From positions 1,488,001 through 1,552,000 of the forward strand of contig JAWNGF010000001.1 of assembly GCA_037039685.1 (NCBI GenBank): DNA of 64,000 nucleotides, written 5' to 3'. The notes under the pieces were generated by a model. The model ran no database searches. It was not told the DNA's origin and saw nothing but the letters and a program-made list of their open reading frames with translations. The stretch is from Ceratobasidium sp. AG-K (taxonomy: Eukaryota > Basidiomycota > Agaricomycetes > Cantharellales > Ceratobasidiaceae). The position numbers and the translations under genes were made by a program. Positions 44,892-54,629 of the stretch are shown here, piece by piece. Position 1 is the stretch's first letter; every line of letters begins with the position of its first letter.

Positions 44892-46048
44892 CTAAAGAGC
44901 ATTGTCGTGTAGCAATACGTATTCACGGGTCGATTCCCCGAACTTCATAACTACAGACTGAATCAGACCTGGCTAAGCGAGAGAAATTGGTAGGACTCAC
45001 CATCGCTAGCTTTAAGTTCGTAGTACCGTGATACAGGAATTGCGGCGTCGTTGACCATCGTACCGTTCGTCGACTCTAAATCGATTACGAAGGGCCTAAA
45101 GTACAATTAGGATTACGTTCTTGCGAGCACACAACGAGCAACTCACTTAATAACAGCCTTGGCCGCACCGAATTCATCCTTGACGTGGACTTGCCGGAAT
45201 TGGATGACTGCATGCTGCTTAGAGCATGACGGATGTTCAATGGGAAGGTCGCAAATCTATGATGGTTCTATGAGTCCAAGCTCCCATAGAGATCATGATC
45301 CCTTCGCACCTTTGGATCGCGACCAATTAAGTATGCACTTTGCCTGTGTAGGTGGAGCAAATCTTGAGAAGTTGGTCAGAGAAACCAAATTGTTTCGGGT
45401 GCGACAGTAACTTACCGACTTGCTCCTTGCCCTTGAAAACATATAGTCGCCAGTTTTCCAGTGGCTTGCGCGCCTCGGGTGGCTCGTTGTATTTGAGCAG
45501 AGTCGAGGTCCCGTCTCCATGCTTCACAGTATTTGTTGCCGCGGCAAGAAGTCCCGAGTTGGCGAAATTGGGCTTTGCCTTGTCCTCTTCTGGCGAGGGA
45601 GAGCGGCTTTTGCTGCGTGATTTTGACCTTGGGCGGCGCGAGTCAGGTTCGCGTTCACTACCACGCTCACCACGAGTTTCACCATGAGAGCCCTCCCGGC
45701 GAGATGAGCGACGTTCATCGTCATATCTGTTCCTGTCCCTGTCGTCTCTTCGGTAGTCTCGCCTATCGCCGTCTCGTGGCCTGTCCCTTCGATAGTCTGC
45801 GCCACAATAACATTATTGTTAGCAAAAACAGAATTCAAAAATATTAGGGCATAATTACCTCTAGAATCCTGGTCTCGCCCTTCGCGCGACCAGTCACGAT
45901 TGCGCCTACTGTAGCCTCCATCATCTCGACTTTTAGAGTCACGGCCGTATCTATCGTCCCTGTGACTGCCTCCTCGGCTCCGAGCGCTATTTGGAGACCG
46001 CGAACGACGTGAAGGCGAGCGGCGTGGTGATACTGAGCGTCGGGGCAT
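44892..46048 (-). CDS. FHA-domain splicing-associated protein (SNIP1/Pml1 type)
   Basis: Orthologue of SNIP1 and yeast Pml1, a subunit of the RES complex that promotes splicing and nuclear retention of unspliced RNA. Start MPRRSVSPRRSPSRRSRSP (ATG 46048) leads into an RS/RD-rich region (YRRDRPRDGDRRDYRRDDRD). SNIP1-type PLENWRLYVFKGKEQ follows. After splicing, the FHA domain reads LLHLHRQSAYLIGRDPK, IEHPSCSKQHAVIQFR, VIDLESTNGTMVNDAAIP and YYELKASDVVMKFGESTRE with YVLLHDNAL. The phosphopeptide-contacting residues Arg of GRD, Ser of SCSKQH and Asn-Gly of STNGT are in place. Four introns; stop at 44894-44892. It is only 112 bp from the divergent DBP8 start. Confidence 0.85.
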
Positions 46049-46160
46049 GGTGGTTTGTTGAACTGTGTTGATGTGGTGGTAAACAAAGCCCGTGACGCAA
46101 GAAGAGTCAATTGCCAATTCTAAATTTGTTTCTATTTCTTACCACCTCACTATCACCCCG
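46049..46160. promoter_or_regulatory. Very short divergent promoter of the FHA gene and DBP8
   Basis: 112 bp between ATGs, so promoters and 5' UTRs of both genes must overlap. CCACCTC/ATCACCCC-like elements are present but no TATA. Inferred from geometry. Confidence 0.4.
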
Positions 46161-48146
46161 ATGTCGAGCGTGCCAGTCGAGGGGCGACTCCCAAAGCGAA
46201 GGCGACTTTCTGAGAGCTCTGGTTCTGAGAGCATAAGTGGCTCCGAGGGATCTTCTAGTGGGTCTGGTTCCGACGAAGGCTTGCAGCCTAAAGCTCGAGT
46301 AGAGGCGAAGCACCAGAATGTGAATGAGCATTCGGACTCGTCTGATGATGAAGGCCCTACCGTAGCACTTCAGTTTGAATCAGTGCCCACGCGGGTGTCC
46401 AAAACCACTAGAACTCTGCCTTCCCGACGACAACCCACTTCTGAGGCTGCCACTTTTGCTTCACTTGGCGTCAAACACGCATTGGTTGCTTCTCTTGAGG
46501 CCATGTCGATCCGAAGGCCAACGCCTGTTCAAATTGGCTGCTTACCCCCAATGATATCGGGTGCGTAATCCATTGACTGCTCGTATAATGCGTGCTAATG
46601 CGCTTGACAGGCAGAGATTGTATAGGAAATGCCAAAACAGGTTCAGGAAAGACAATGGCGTTTGCCCTTCCTATTCTTCAAAAGCTCTCAGAAGATCCCT
46701 ACGGCATCTATGCGCTTATATTGACTCCCACGAGGTACGTTTCCTCGTCGCTATACTGACATGAGCTAATCGTAGTACAGAGAACTGGCGTTCCAAATAT
46801 CCGAGCAGTTTGTCGTGCTGGGAGGACCATTAAATCTCAGGACGGCTGTTGTTGTGGGCGGAATGGATATGATGGAACAAGCGTTGGAGCTGGGTCGAAG
46901 GCCCCACGTAGTTGTGGCGACCCCAGGGAGATTAGTGGACCACATGGATAGCAGTGGGGACGAATGGAGTCTATCTCGTTTGAAGTTCCTGGTGAGTACC
47001 ACGGTATAATGGACTGCCACACCCAATTAAGTCTGGTTCGTAGGTTTTGGATGAAGCCGATAGACTTTTGACCGACACCTTTGCTCAAGACTTGGCCAAA
47101 ATCCTCTCCAAGACACCCAAGGCGAGGCAGACTTGCCTATTCACTGCAACATGGACCCCAGCAGTTGAGAACCTGGCAAACGCAGAACCTCAACCGGGTA
47201 AACAGAAGCCATTTGTTTACAGGATGACTGACAGGCGAGTCTAGTAGCTTTTAGAACCCTTCTTCCACCTGCTCACATGTATTCTAGTGTCGAAACCGTT
47301 GGCACCCTCAAGCAACACTATTTGCTAGTTCCTTCCCACGTTCGAGAACCATACCTATTCTATGCGCTGTGCAACCCGCCGGAATCAATAGCGCACATGC
47401 GAGTGGCCGCACCCGAGCCCAGAAACCGTCGCGCAAGACAAAGGGCAGAAACAAGGCATTCAAGCCACCAAAACTGGAAGAAGACGCCATTCGCCAGCCT
47501 CCACCCACGATAATTTTCGTATCCCGCCCCCGCACGGCCGCATATATCACCAAGTTGCTCCAAACTCTAGGTATTCGTGCGGCTGCCCTCCACTCTCGTC
47601 TCAAGCAACGCGAGCGACTCAATTCGCTCAATCTCTTTCGTTCACGAGTTGTTCCAGTTTTGGTCAGCACCGACGTAGGTGCTCGAGGGTTGGATATCGC
47701 AGACGTGGCTCTGGTCGTCAATTGGGACTTTCCTAGTGCCCCCGAAGAATACACTCATCGTGTGGGTCGCACGGCTCGTGCTGGCAGGAATGGTATGGCA
47801 ATTAGCTTTGTGACGGAACGTGATGAAGAAAAGATCCACAAGGTGGAAGAACGAATCGGTGAGTAGACCATGATCTTTGCCTGTATGGGGAGGTACCAAA
47901 CACGTTCGTTAGGAACTACGTTGACCGAACTTAACCTACCTGAGGACAAGGTACTAGAAGGCCTTAATGCCGTTTCAACAGCAAAGCGGATCGCTAACAT
48001 GGTAAGCACGCCCGACTTTTGCTCATCCTTGCATGGCTGAATATGGTTCGCAGGAACTTCACGACTCCGAATTTGGCAAACGAGAAGAAATACATGCCAA
48101 AAAGGCGGCAAAACTCTCCAAACGAGACTCCCAAAAGGATCCATAG
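46161..48146 (+). CDS. DEAD-box RNA helicase DBP8 orthologue
   Basis: ATP-dependent helicase for 40S ribosomal subunit biogenesis, nucleolar. An acidic/Ser-rich N-terminus is followed by motif Q ([31 protein letters not shown]), Walker A AKTGSGKT, motif Ia TPTREL, TPGRLV, DEADRLL (46980-47060 exons), FTATWTP in place of [32 protein letters not shown] and motif [13 protein letters not shown]. Ends [15 protein letters not shown] at 48144-48146. The intron before [12 protein letters not shown] begins GCGAGT (donor 47235-47236, acceptor ending 47287) and is inferred as GC-AG. The frame is broken in the inserted basic linker: reading requires one additional C near 47418-47420 (GAGCCCAG) to join [20 protein letters not shown] to [20 protein letters not shown]. 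It faces the CCDC97-like gene tail to tail, with 47 bp between the stops. Confidence 0.86.
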
Positions 48147-48193
48147 GCCGCTGCTGCCAACAGAATCCCCTTTTACCAGGTTCTTTCGTTGGT

Positions 48194-48996
48194 TTAGCTT
48201 TCCTCTTCATCGTCAAACCATCGCTCTTCGCTCTCTCGATCATCTGGATCCCAATTTTCGTCCCAGTCCACTGTATCATAATTAACATCCTATCTCTTGC
48301 ATTAAAATGATTGATGATATTTTACGACTGTCTGAGGCTCACCGACAGCAACCCCGAGATGAATCTCTCACGGATTATCCTTCGAAGATCGTTCTCCGAG
48401 TTTGATGGATCAAGTCGACTGGTATGATCACTAGGTTTAGACTCCTCCTCATCGGTGCTTTCTTCCTCTTCTTGGAAGGTCTCTTCCTCTCTAGCACGAG
48501 CCCGGGCAGCTTGGCGTCTCATGGCTCTCTCTCTTTCTCGCTTTCGCTCTCCCTCCAGTTCAGCCAACAGCTCCCCTATCTTCCCTACATGTATCTTCCC
48601 GCCGTCCTGAAATCCCTCACTAGCCCATACTCGCTCGTCGACTACATCTTCGTCTTGCTGTTCCGGTGGCCGTCTAATTGTTAGAGCCTGTGCCCGCTCT
48701 TCATTCACAAGATCCCAGACGCCAGCATCCGACTTGCTTAAATCGTCAGGATCAAGTGCCTTTGGCTCCGTAGCGGCATAGTTGCATCTGCGATTCCGAA
48801 TTGTAGGTACCGATGCCCGAGCACGAGGGTTAGCTTTTGGATGGGCGTTGAATAAGACTAGAAGGTGAGGCGGGAGTTGTGCCATGTGGCGTTTCAAGAA
48901 TTCTATTGGATTATCGTCTGGCGACGGGGCATAGTCCGTGTCTAGCGACAGATAGCGTAGAAGTGGGCCGCCATCGAATTGGTGTGTGGCAGACAT
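48194..48996 (-). CDS. CCDC97-like protein (C-terminal CCD97 domain)
   Basis: About 240 residues with one intron. N-terminus MSATHQFDGGPLLRYLSLDT. A basic-to-acidic middle part (LLAELEGERKRERERAMRRQ, EEEESTDEEESKPSD) is followed by the conserved C-terminal domain: LRRIIRERFISGLLS joins across a 50-bp intron to DVNYDTVDWDENWDPDDRES and ERWFDDEEES, stop at 48196-48194. The (D/N)YxxVDWDExWD and EERWFDDEE pattern is the CCDC97-type domain. The human protein has been reported with U2 snRNP/SF3b particles (from memory), so a splicing role is possible here; the sequence alone shows only the domain. Naming confidence is moderate. Confidence 0.7.
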
Positions 48997-49389
48997 GGTG
49001 GAAGTTACAAACTCGGTTAGCCTTCATAATGATCGACGTCACATGATCTTCAGCACCAAATTATCGCATTTGAGTCATACCCATCCATCACCATGCAAAT
49101 TTTGCTTGTCGAGGCTTGCTAGTTTTGACTATACTTATTATTTCTACGCCCAAATTTGTATTCTCGAGATATATCTATTAGCAAGTTGTAGCCCGATCCA
49201 CCCATATTGGTACGCCCCCAGAGCACAGATAAAAGACTGGATATTCATGCGCAAAACGAAAGCATTCAGATTGTATCACAAGAGTTCTAAACTGTTGCTC
49301 CACTGGTCCTCAATATCCAGCTTCAAACCTCTCTCGAGAATCATTTCTACAATACTACGTCTCGAACCAGCAGTGTCTGTGTGCAAACC
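48997..49389. other. Intergenic, divergent 5' region of the CCDC97-like gene and SUA5
   Basis: Divergent promoters of the two genes. Mixed AT-rich, with no TATA box in good position and no coding signal. Confidence 0.5.
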
Positions 49390-50604
49390 ATGACGGCCGA
49401 GCACCTTCTCGTACGCGTTCTAGAGTGCAAGACTGCGAGTGTTGCTTTTGAAACCACGTCCCCATCCTCCTCCAAGCATACTGTCAAAGATCTCACAACC
49501 CGTAGTGCCTTGCAAGTAGCGAGCGAGGAATTGCTTCGAGACCAGCCCGTCGTATTTCCGACAGAAACAGTGTATGGTCTTGCCGCAAATGCTCTCAGCG
49601 TTCCTGCAGTACAACGAATATTCAGTGCAAAAGGGAGGCCCTCGGACAACCCTCTAATAGTGCATGTATCCGACTTACCTATGCTCTACACCCTCCTCCC
49701 ATCCAACTTTGTACTCCCCACGACTTACAACCGAATGATCGAAGCATTCTGGCCTGGCCCTCTGACGCTGCTCTTTCCCGCCGAGCCGAACATCATCCCA
49801 TCAATTATTACGGCAGGTCACCCCACAGTCGCTGTGCGCATGCCTTCACATCCCATCGCCCGCGCATTAATCTCGTCTTCTCGCTTGCCACTGGCTGCCC
49901 CAAGCGCAAACACCAGTGGTTCCCCAAGCCCAACACGAGCTGCCCACGTTGAACGAGATCTTGGTGCCCGTGGCAAAGTAGGAATCATTCCTCGATGGAG
50001 GGCCATGTGCGAAGTTGGGCTCGAGTCCACAGTCGTAGATGGGCTCGGAGCGGACGGTCACATACGGATTCTACGACCGGGCGGAGTCACAGTTGAACAA
50101 ATCGAGGAGGTAGTGGGGCCTGGGGTCAAAGTCCTCGTTCACCGGCGAGACTATGCAGACGCCAATCTTGAAAACGCACCGACGACTCCAGGAATGAAAT
50201 ACCGACACTATTCTCCCAAAATCCCCGTTGTGTTGCTCGTGCCGCGTGCTCCTGGGAAGGGCGAGGCAGAGGAGGTGGGAGCGGTCATCGATTCGATATC
50301 AAACTCTGCCCCACCAGCAACGCCTGTTCACAAGGTCGGACTACTCTTGCGAGATGATTCTCCACTCAGGGGTGCGATAAATAGGCTTGGGGGCCCAGGT
50401 GCACTTGCTTTCGTCCACCACTCGTTAGGCTCTGTGTCCAACCCTGCTCAAGCGGCGCGCAATCTTTTTGACGGGCTCATATCTCTCGAACAAGCGGGCG
50501 TTGACGTGATCATGGTTGAAGCTGTTGACGAAACAAAAGAAGGCCTGGCCGTTATGAATCGAGTCCGCAAGGCGGCGCTTCACACTCGCTGGGTGCATGT
50601 ATAA
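49390..50604 (+). CDS. Threonylcarbamoyl-AMP synthase SUA5 (tRNA t6A biosynthesis)
   Basis: Makes threonylcarbamoyl-AMP from Thr, bicarbonate and ATP for t6A37 of ANN-decoding tRNAs. Intronless, about 405 residues, ATG at 49390-49392. YrdC domain: VVFPTETVYGLAANALSVPA, IFSAKGRPSDNPLIVHVSDL (KGRP phosphate loop), PLAAPSANTSGSPSPTRAAH and ESTVVDGLGADGHIRILRPG. Then the SUA5 C-terminal domain: NAPTTPGMKYRHYSPKIPVV (the HYSP linker motif), LSLEQAGVDVIMVEAVDET and MNRVRKAA. The length is like yeast SUA5. No frameshift was noticed over 1.2 kb, which contrasts with the neighbouring genes. Confidence 0.92.
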   Translation: MTAEHLLVRVLECKTASVAFETTSPSSSKHTVKDLTTRSALQVASEELLRDQPVVFPTETVYGLAANALSVPAVQRIFSAKGRPSDNPLIVHVSDLPMLYTLLPSNFVLPTTYNRMIEAFWPGPLTLLFPAEPNIIPSIITAGHPTVAVRMPSHPIARALISSSRLPLAAPSANTSGSPSPTRAAHVERDLGARGKVGIIPRWRAMCEVGLESTVVDGLGADGHIRILRPGGVTVEQIEEVVGPGVKVLVHRRDYADANLENAPTTPGMKYRHYSPKIPVVLLVPRAPGKGEAEEVGAVIDSISNSAPPATPVHKVGLLLRDDSPLRGAINRLGGPGALAFVHHSLGSVSNPAQAARNLFDGLISLEQAGVDVIMVEAVDETKEGLAVMNRVRKAALHTRWVHV

Positions 50605-51080
50605 CTTGAATCCTTGCTCCTGCTTATTCCCCATACCCATCCGTAGACCTTTTGCTTTGTAGATTATAACACCCGATTGATTACTGTAAACTATGACACG
50701 CTCATCTTTGTGTGCCCGAACATGCTTGCGTCACGTTTTGACGTCACCCTCCCCCTGACCCACAACCTTATATTCGCTTGAAGCCAGGGAATCGTGATTG
50801 AATCTCACTCTCGCCCTCAACAGCCCAATGCCTAATGCCAAGAAAGGTACAACTACGTTCGCTTGTATTCGTAGTAACAAATTCAACAGGATAAATACAG
50901 ACGACAAGTGAAGGTGGTACAGTTGCGGGGCAGGTCGATAAACATAACTACACTTGCGCCCTCCGGGTGGCGCTGAAAGGAATACCGAGGTGAGCTTATG
51001 ACATATATAGCGTTCACCGATTAGTGATGGTCCGTCAATCTTCAAATTTGGACGCTCAAAGAAAGGAACCCAGGAAATTT
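50605..51080. other. Intergenic, convergent 3' sides of SUA5 and the BTB-like gene
   Basis: Minus ORF at 50731-51297 runs through here but is Arg/Ser-rich with no family resemblance and overlaps the BTB-like last exon in another frame; treated as a shadow. Confidence 0.5.
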
Positions 51081-52358
51081 TCATATCGTGACGCTGACCG
51101 CCGACCATCGCTGCACGACCGATTGTATTCGCTCGTTCAGACACGCCCGACATTTCTGGCACGCCAGATGTTCGCCCAACGCCTCTAAGCTCGTGCTCAA
51201 CATGGAAGGGTGCGTGTTGGGACGACCTTCGACGGCCATGTATGCAGCTGCCAACGCCCAAGCCCGTGTCACGGCCTTTTGGTTCTCGAGATCGCAATTT
51301 GGCAAGGGAAGATGCCCTGTGGGAGGCTCAAGTAATAGCCGTTTCAGGGCGTCGGTTCTCCCAAGATGAAGGACTGATAACATTGATGTGAGTCACGCCA
51401 CGCGGGTCGCATGAATCACTCACAAAATAGCCTCCGCAAATAGACAGGGCCCATGACCGTAGCAAGATCGTCGCTGATTTGGGACAGTTCAACGCCCAAT
51501 GTATTTTGGCTGGAGGCAACAGCTAGAAGTTCGAGCCCGTAGCTTGCGGCCAGAGCGTAGACGACCAAAGGGTGCGTAAGCGAATGGGCCATAAAGAGCC
51601 GGAAGGTCTCGGATGTTGGGGTTACGAGGTCGGCTGGCTGGTAACCAAACGAAACCAACGCGGGCATCACCGTACACATCAGCTGTAGGTCAGGATGGTA
51701 CCGTTCCATGGGCAAGCGGTAGACAGTTAGGAGGACCATGTTGAGAATGGATGCCGACTCGGCTACCGCTATGATCGTGGAAGCACTATCGTCTGGGGGA
51801 GCGGAGAAATCGGCATCGTCGACGGCTAGAATCGAGTTCAGATCGATGGTTGGGTCGTTGATGGATATGTCCTCTGTCAGGGGGCTCTGGCTCAGGGGAG
51901 AAACCAGCGGTTCAGCTGCCTTCTTTGTCTCTTTGATTGGTGGTAATAACCCGCCAAACGAATTGGACGACCCCTCCAGGAGCCGACTGTGGTGCACAAA
52001 GAAGAATACCCCATCACTAGATGATAGCACAAGGTCCGAATTTTCCGTCTCTGGTGCGCCTGGATAGAACGTGGTAGATATGCTGAGGACCGTACGTGGC
52101 TCCTCAATAGGGGATGATGAGACGCTAAGGGAAGACTGGGGTTATAAGGTGTGTCGGTTAGCTAGGGTACAATAATCTGTCCAACGTGATGTTGCTTACG
52201 GAGGCAGAATCAGACATGTCGCCCACCGTGCTTGTGAGCAGAGTGTTCGAGCTAGAGGGAGACATGGTGAAGGTATCGTCGCACCACGACTCGAACATGG
52301 TTATGGTCCGCGAGTGAGGCCAGGAGAGGCCCACATGTGCGTTGGACCTTTTAGGCAC
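51081..52358 (-). CDS. BTB/POZ-like protein of Agaricomycete type
   Basis: Three exons. ATG at 52358 (MPKRSNAHVGLSWP) or 52298 (MFESWCDDTF). After a first intron the protein reads LSISTTFYPGAPETENSDLV then LSSSDGVFFFVHHSRLLEGS (BTB-like strand-helix with DGVFFFVHHSRL), and ESASILNMVLLTVYRLPMER. A helical part (MPALVSFGYQPADLVTPTSE, LFMAHSLTHPLVVYALAASY, MGPVYLRRLF) follows, and a last exon with CDLENQKAVTRAWALAAAYM and a Cys cluster (HLACQKCRACL) ending WSAVSVTI at 51083-51081. Many Agaricomycetes carry tens of such BTB-domain proteins; none has a known function here. Confidence 0.65.
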
Positions 52359-53213
52359 TCGTGCTTATGTAATTGGGTCTCCTTGGAAGGCCCTTTCCCG
52401 TTCTAGGCTCATCAAATTCTGCCGCATTATTCTGTTGACAACGCGCCTTCCGACGATCAGCTTCATGCATAAATAATTCTGCTATTACGCGCTTGTTGTA
52501 GAAAAACTCTAGTTAAATGTTACAGTATTCTCAAGGCCGTACATTGCCCTTCACCTCGGCGCTCGGCTCTCTCTCTAGAAGAAGCGCATATAGGCCTAGA
52601 CCACGGGCGCGATGGTATCAGCTACGCCACCTCGCTTCACAATGGGGACTCTCTCCCGAGCGACAATGCTATCAATTGCTTAGTCCCATTAACTACTTGC
52701 GTGGCGATCTCCTAATCCCTTCGATCGACTGTGGTTTCGATCTGAGACTACGATCGAGCTTATCAACCCCCGACTCAACTCCGTAACCTTAGAAGCATGC
52801 ATATACTTTGCTATCTATCTGTTGTAGGTTTGGATTTGTAATCTACACCTTGTAATTTATCCATTCTTTCCACTTCAAGACTCGGAATTGCTCTGGCGGC
52901 CGAATGCTTAAATTTTCAAGGCGCAGCTCGTAGTCTGGACTTGAGTAAAATTCCGCACAACAGACCGCAACCAGAATTGAGAAGCAATGTGGAGCGCACC
53001 GGCATCTCGATCAGCCCGAGGCCTAATACGGTAGAGATTCTCTGTTCTCAAAAGGTCTAGATGTTGGGCCTGAAATAGATGCACCTCAGTTATTGCATAT
53101 ATGCTTTTAGTCATTATATGTACACAAGCTATTTTCTATGCCAACTGTATGCTTCTTATCGCATTGTCCATAGTTGCTGGGTTTCCAGCTTGGCCGCCAA
53201 ACGCATGTTCGAC
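52359..53213. other. Gene-poor interval
   Basis: Between the BTB-like promoter side and the DTD 3' side. Pyrimidine-rich and AT-rich blocks; a plus-strand open frame at 52517-52786 and one at 53101-53418 are not family-like (the latter is antisense to the DTD last exon). No tRNA fold was confirmed. Confidence 0.5.
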
Positions 53214-54050
53214 TTATTTGTTCGTGGGTAGTTCGTTTGACGAATTGTTTACTGCGGGGGATTTCTTTGTGTTCACTTCGAGAACTGGTGTGTACTCTAA
53301 CTTGCGTGAGTCGATAGTTATCGTCACCGGACCTTCGTTAGTGAGCGATACACTCATCATCGCCCCGAACTCCCCGTCTGTTAGTCGCGTTAGCTCCAAA
53401 CGAGGTAATCATACGTAAAATGACCTTTGATACGCGAAGGAACGTAAGCTCGGCCCATAGATTCCAACAGTGCTGCATACAACGGCCGCGAAAGTTCACC
53501 ATTCTGCTCCCGTAAGCAAGCCGCAGCCCAAACTCCCACTAAACCTTACCATTGCCTGTGCCACACGGTCAGTCGAGGCTCTAGCACTATTTTTGTCATG
53601 GAGCTCGCCTTGTGAAAGTCAGGTTTGGCACCCTTGATGGTTTTGGCCATAAGCGTAAACTGGGAAACGCACAGGATTTCGCCTTCGATGTCTTTGACGC
53701 TCTTTTTCCACATGGTTCCGGTCGTTGAATCGTCGAATACTTTGAGACTTAGTCTACGCCGGGTGTAAGAGGTGTGGCCGTGTAGTGCTAGTGCTTACAT
53801 TTTGTTGACGATGTAGTCTGAATCTTTTGCAGTGTCATCTGAAAGTTTCATCCTGAATTGAGACTCGGGGGTTCTGGGTGAGAAGCATACGTGCCATCTC
53901 CTATGCCAATAAGGCACATCAGCCCATTGGATATTGAGGAAACAACCTTGGAGTCAACTAATTATTCAGATAAGCAAAGTCGATCATAGAACCATTCATG
54001 CGAATACCTGTTACCGATGCCGAAGAGACTCGTTGGATGACTGCACGCAT
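53214..54050 (-). CDS. D-aminoacyl-tRNA deacylase (DTD)
   Basis: Proofreading hydrolase that frees D-amino acids from tRNA. Reconstructed from about seven short exons on the minus strand. Starts MRAVIQRVSSASVT (ATG 54050-54048), then VDSKVVSSISNGLMCLIGIG and DTAKDSDYIVNK. An exon follows with ILKVFDDSTTGTMWKKSVKD, GEILCVSQFTLMA (the SQxT active-site motif) and KTIKGAKPDFHK. Later exons give ELSRPLYAALLESMGRAYVP and DGEFGAMMSVSLTNEGPVTI (the NxGPVT motif); the tail ends ELPTNK at 53214. The junction from FHK to NGELSRP needs a GC-AG intron and a 6-nt exon GCAATG (53550-53555) that completes the family motif FHKAM. The C-terminal extension past TIDSRK is unusual, or it hides a further intron. 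Confidence 0.82.
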
Positions 54051-54629
54051 ATCGAGGGAGAAATTAAGCAAGGGTGCAGCAAGACCGAAGAGACTTTAAT
54101 TGGGACTAGTTGAGAATATTGTAAACAAGGAGAAGGACAGGTACGGTATTACCGAGGCCTCTACTGGAGGAGGAAGCTGATGCAAATACTCCCGCTGGCT
54201 TGTGATTCTGAAAGGGGGACTTAAATCCGGTTGAACCGCACAAAATGTCGAGGATGGCGCCGAAATAATCGACAGTTTTCTAATAGAGGAAGTTGAAGCC
54301 GCCGAGCGCAGGTGGTGGGGTGTCTGCTGATCAAAAATCAAACTTGGACAAGCGCCAGTCGTTGTCAGGGGATGGGAGTTATATCAGCCAGCTGGGACGC
54401 TTGTGTTTGCGATCGATGTGGACGTTCACGGTCGCCGCTCCGAAACCTCTGTAGCCTGCCATCTCCAGCCGTCGCTCGCTCGACCAAGTCAGGCCAACTC
54501 GAGGCAGAATCAGAGACAACGTGGATATTTCGACATCAGCCATATACGACTCGTCACCGGTTATCGCCCTGTGAAAACAGCCGTACCGGTTCGCACTTGA
54601 CCAGTCAATAGCCGACTCGAACTCAAAGG
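54051..54629. promoter_or_regulatory. Divergent 5' region of the DTD gene and the Zn2Cys6 regulator
   Basis: About 580 bp between divergent ATGs. No TATA box in good position. A plus-strand ORF at 54312-54611 and a minus ORF at 54379-54654 overlap here without family resemblance. Confidence 0.4.

Noticed and set aside
44920..44955. tRNA T-arm-like cacgggtcgattccccgaac
   Set aside because: Lies inside the coding end of the FHA gene (FGESTREYVLL); no acceptor or anticodon arm pairs with it.
50731..51297. 188-codon minus-strand ORF beside SUA5
   Set aside because: Overlaps the last exon of the BTB-like gene in another frame and shows no family features.
52590..52760. Possible tRNA or 5S-like segment with ggtttcgatc
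   Set aside because: Stems do not pair well and no complete cloverleaf or 5S consensus could be assembled by eye.
53101..53418. Plus-strand ORF starting MLLVIICTQAIFY
   Set aside because: Antisense to the last DTD exon, whose FGAMMSVSLTNEGPVT motif is clearly the coding strand.
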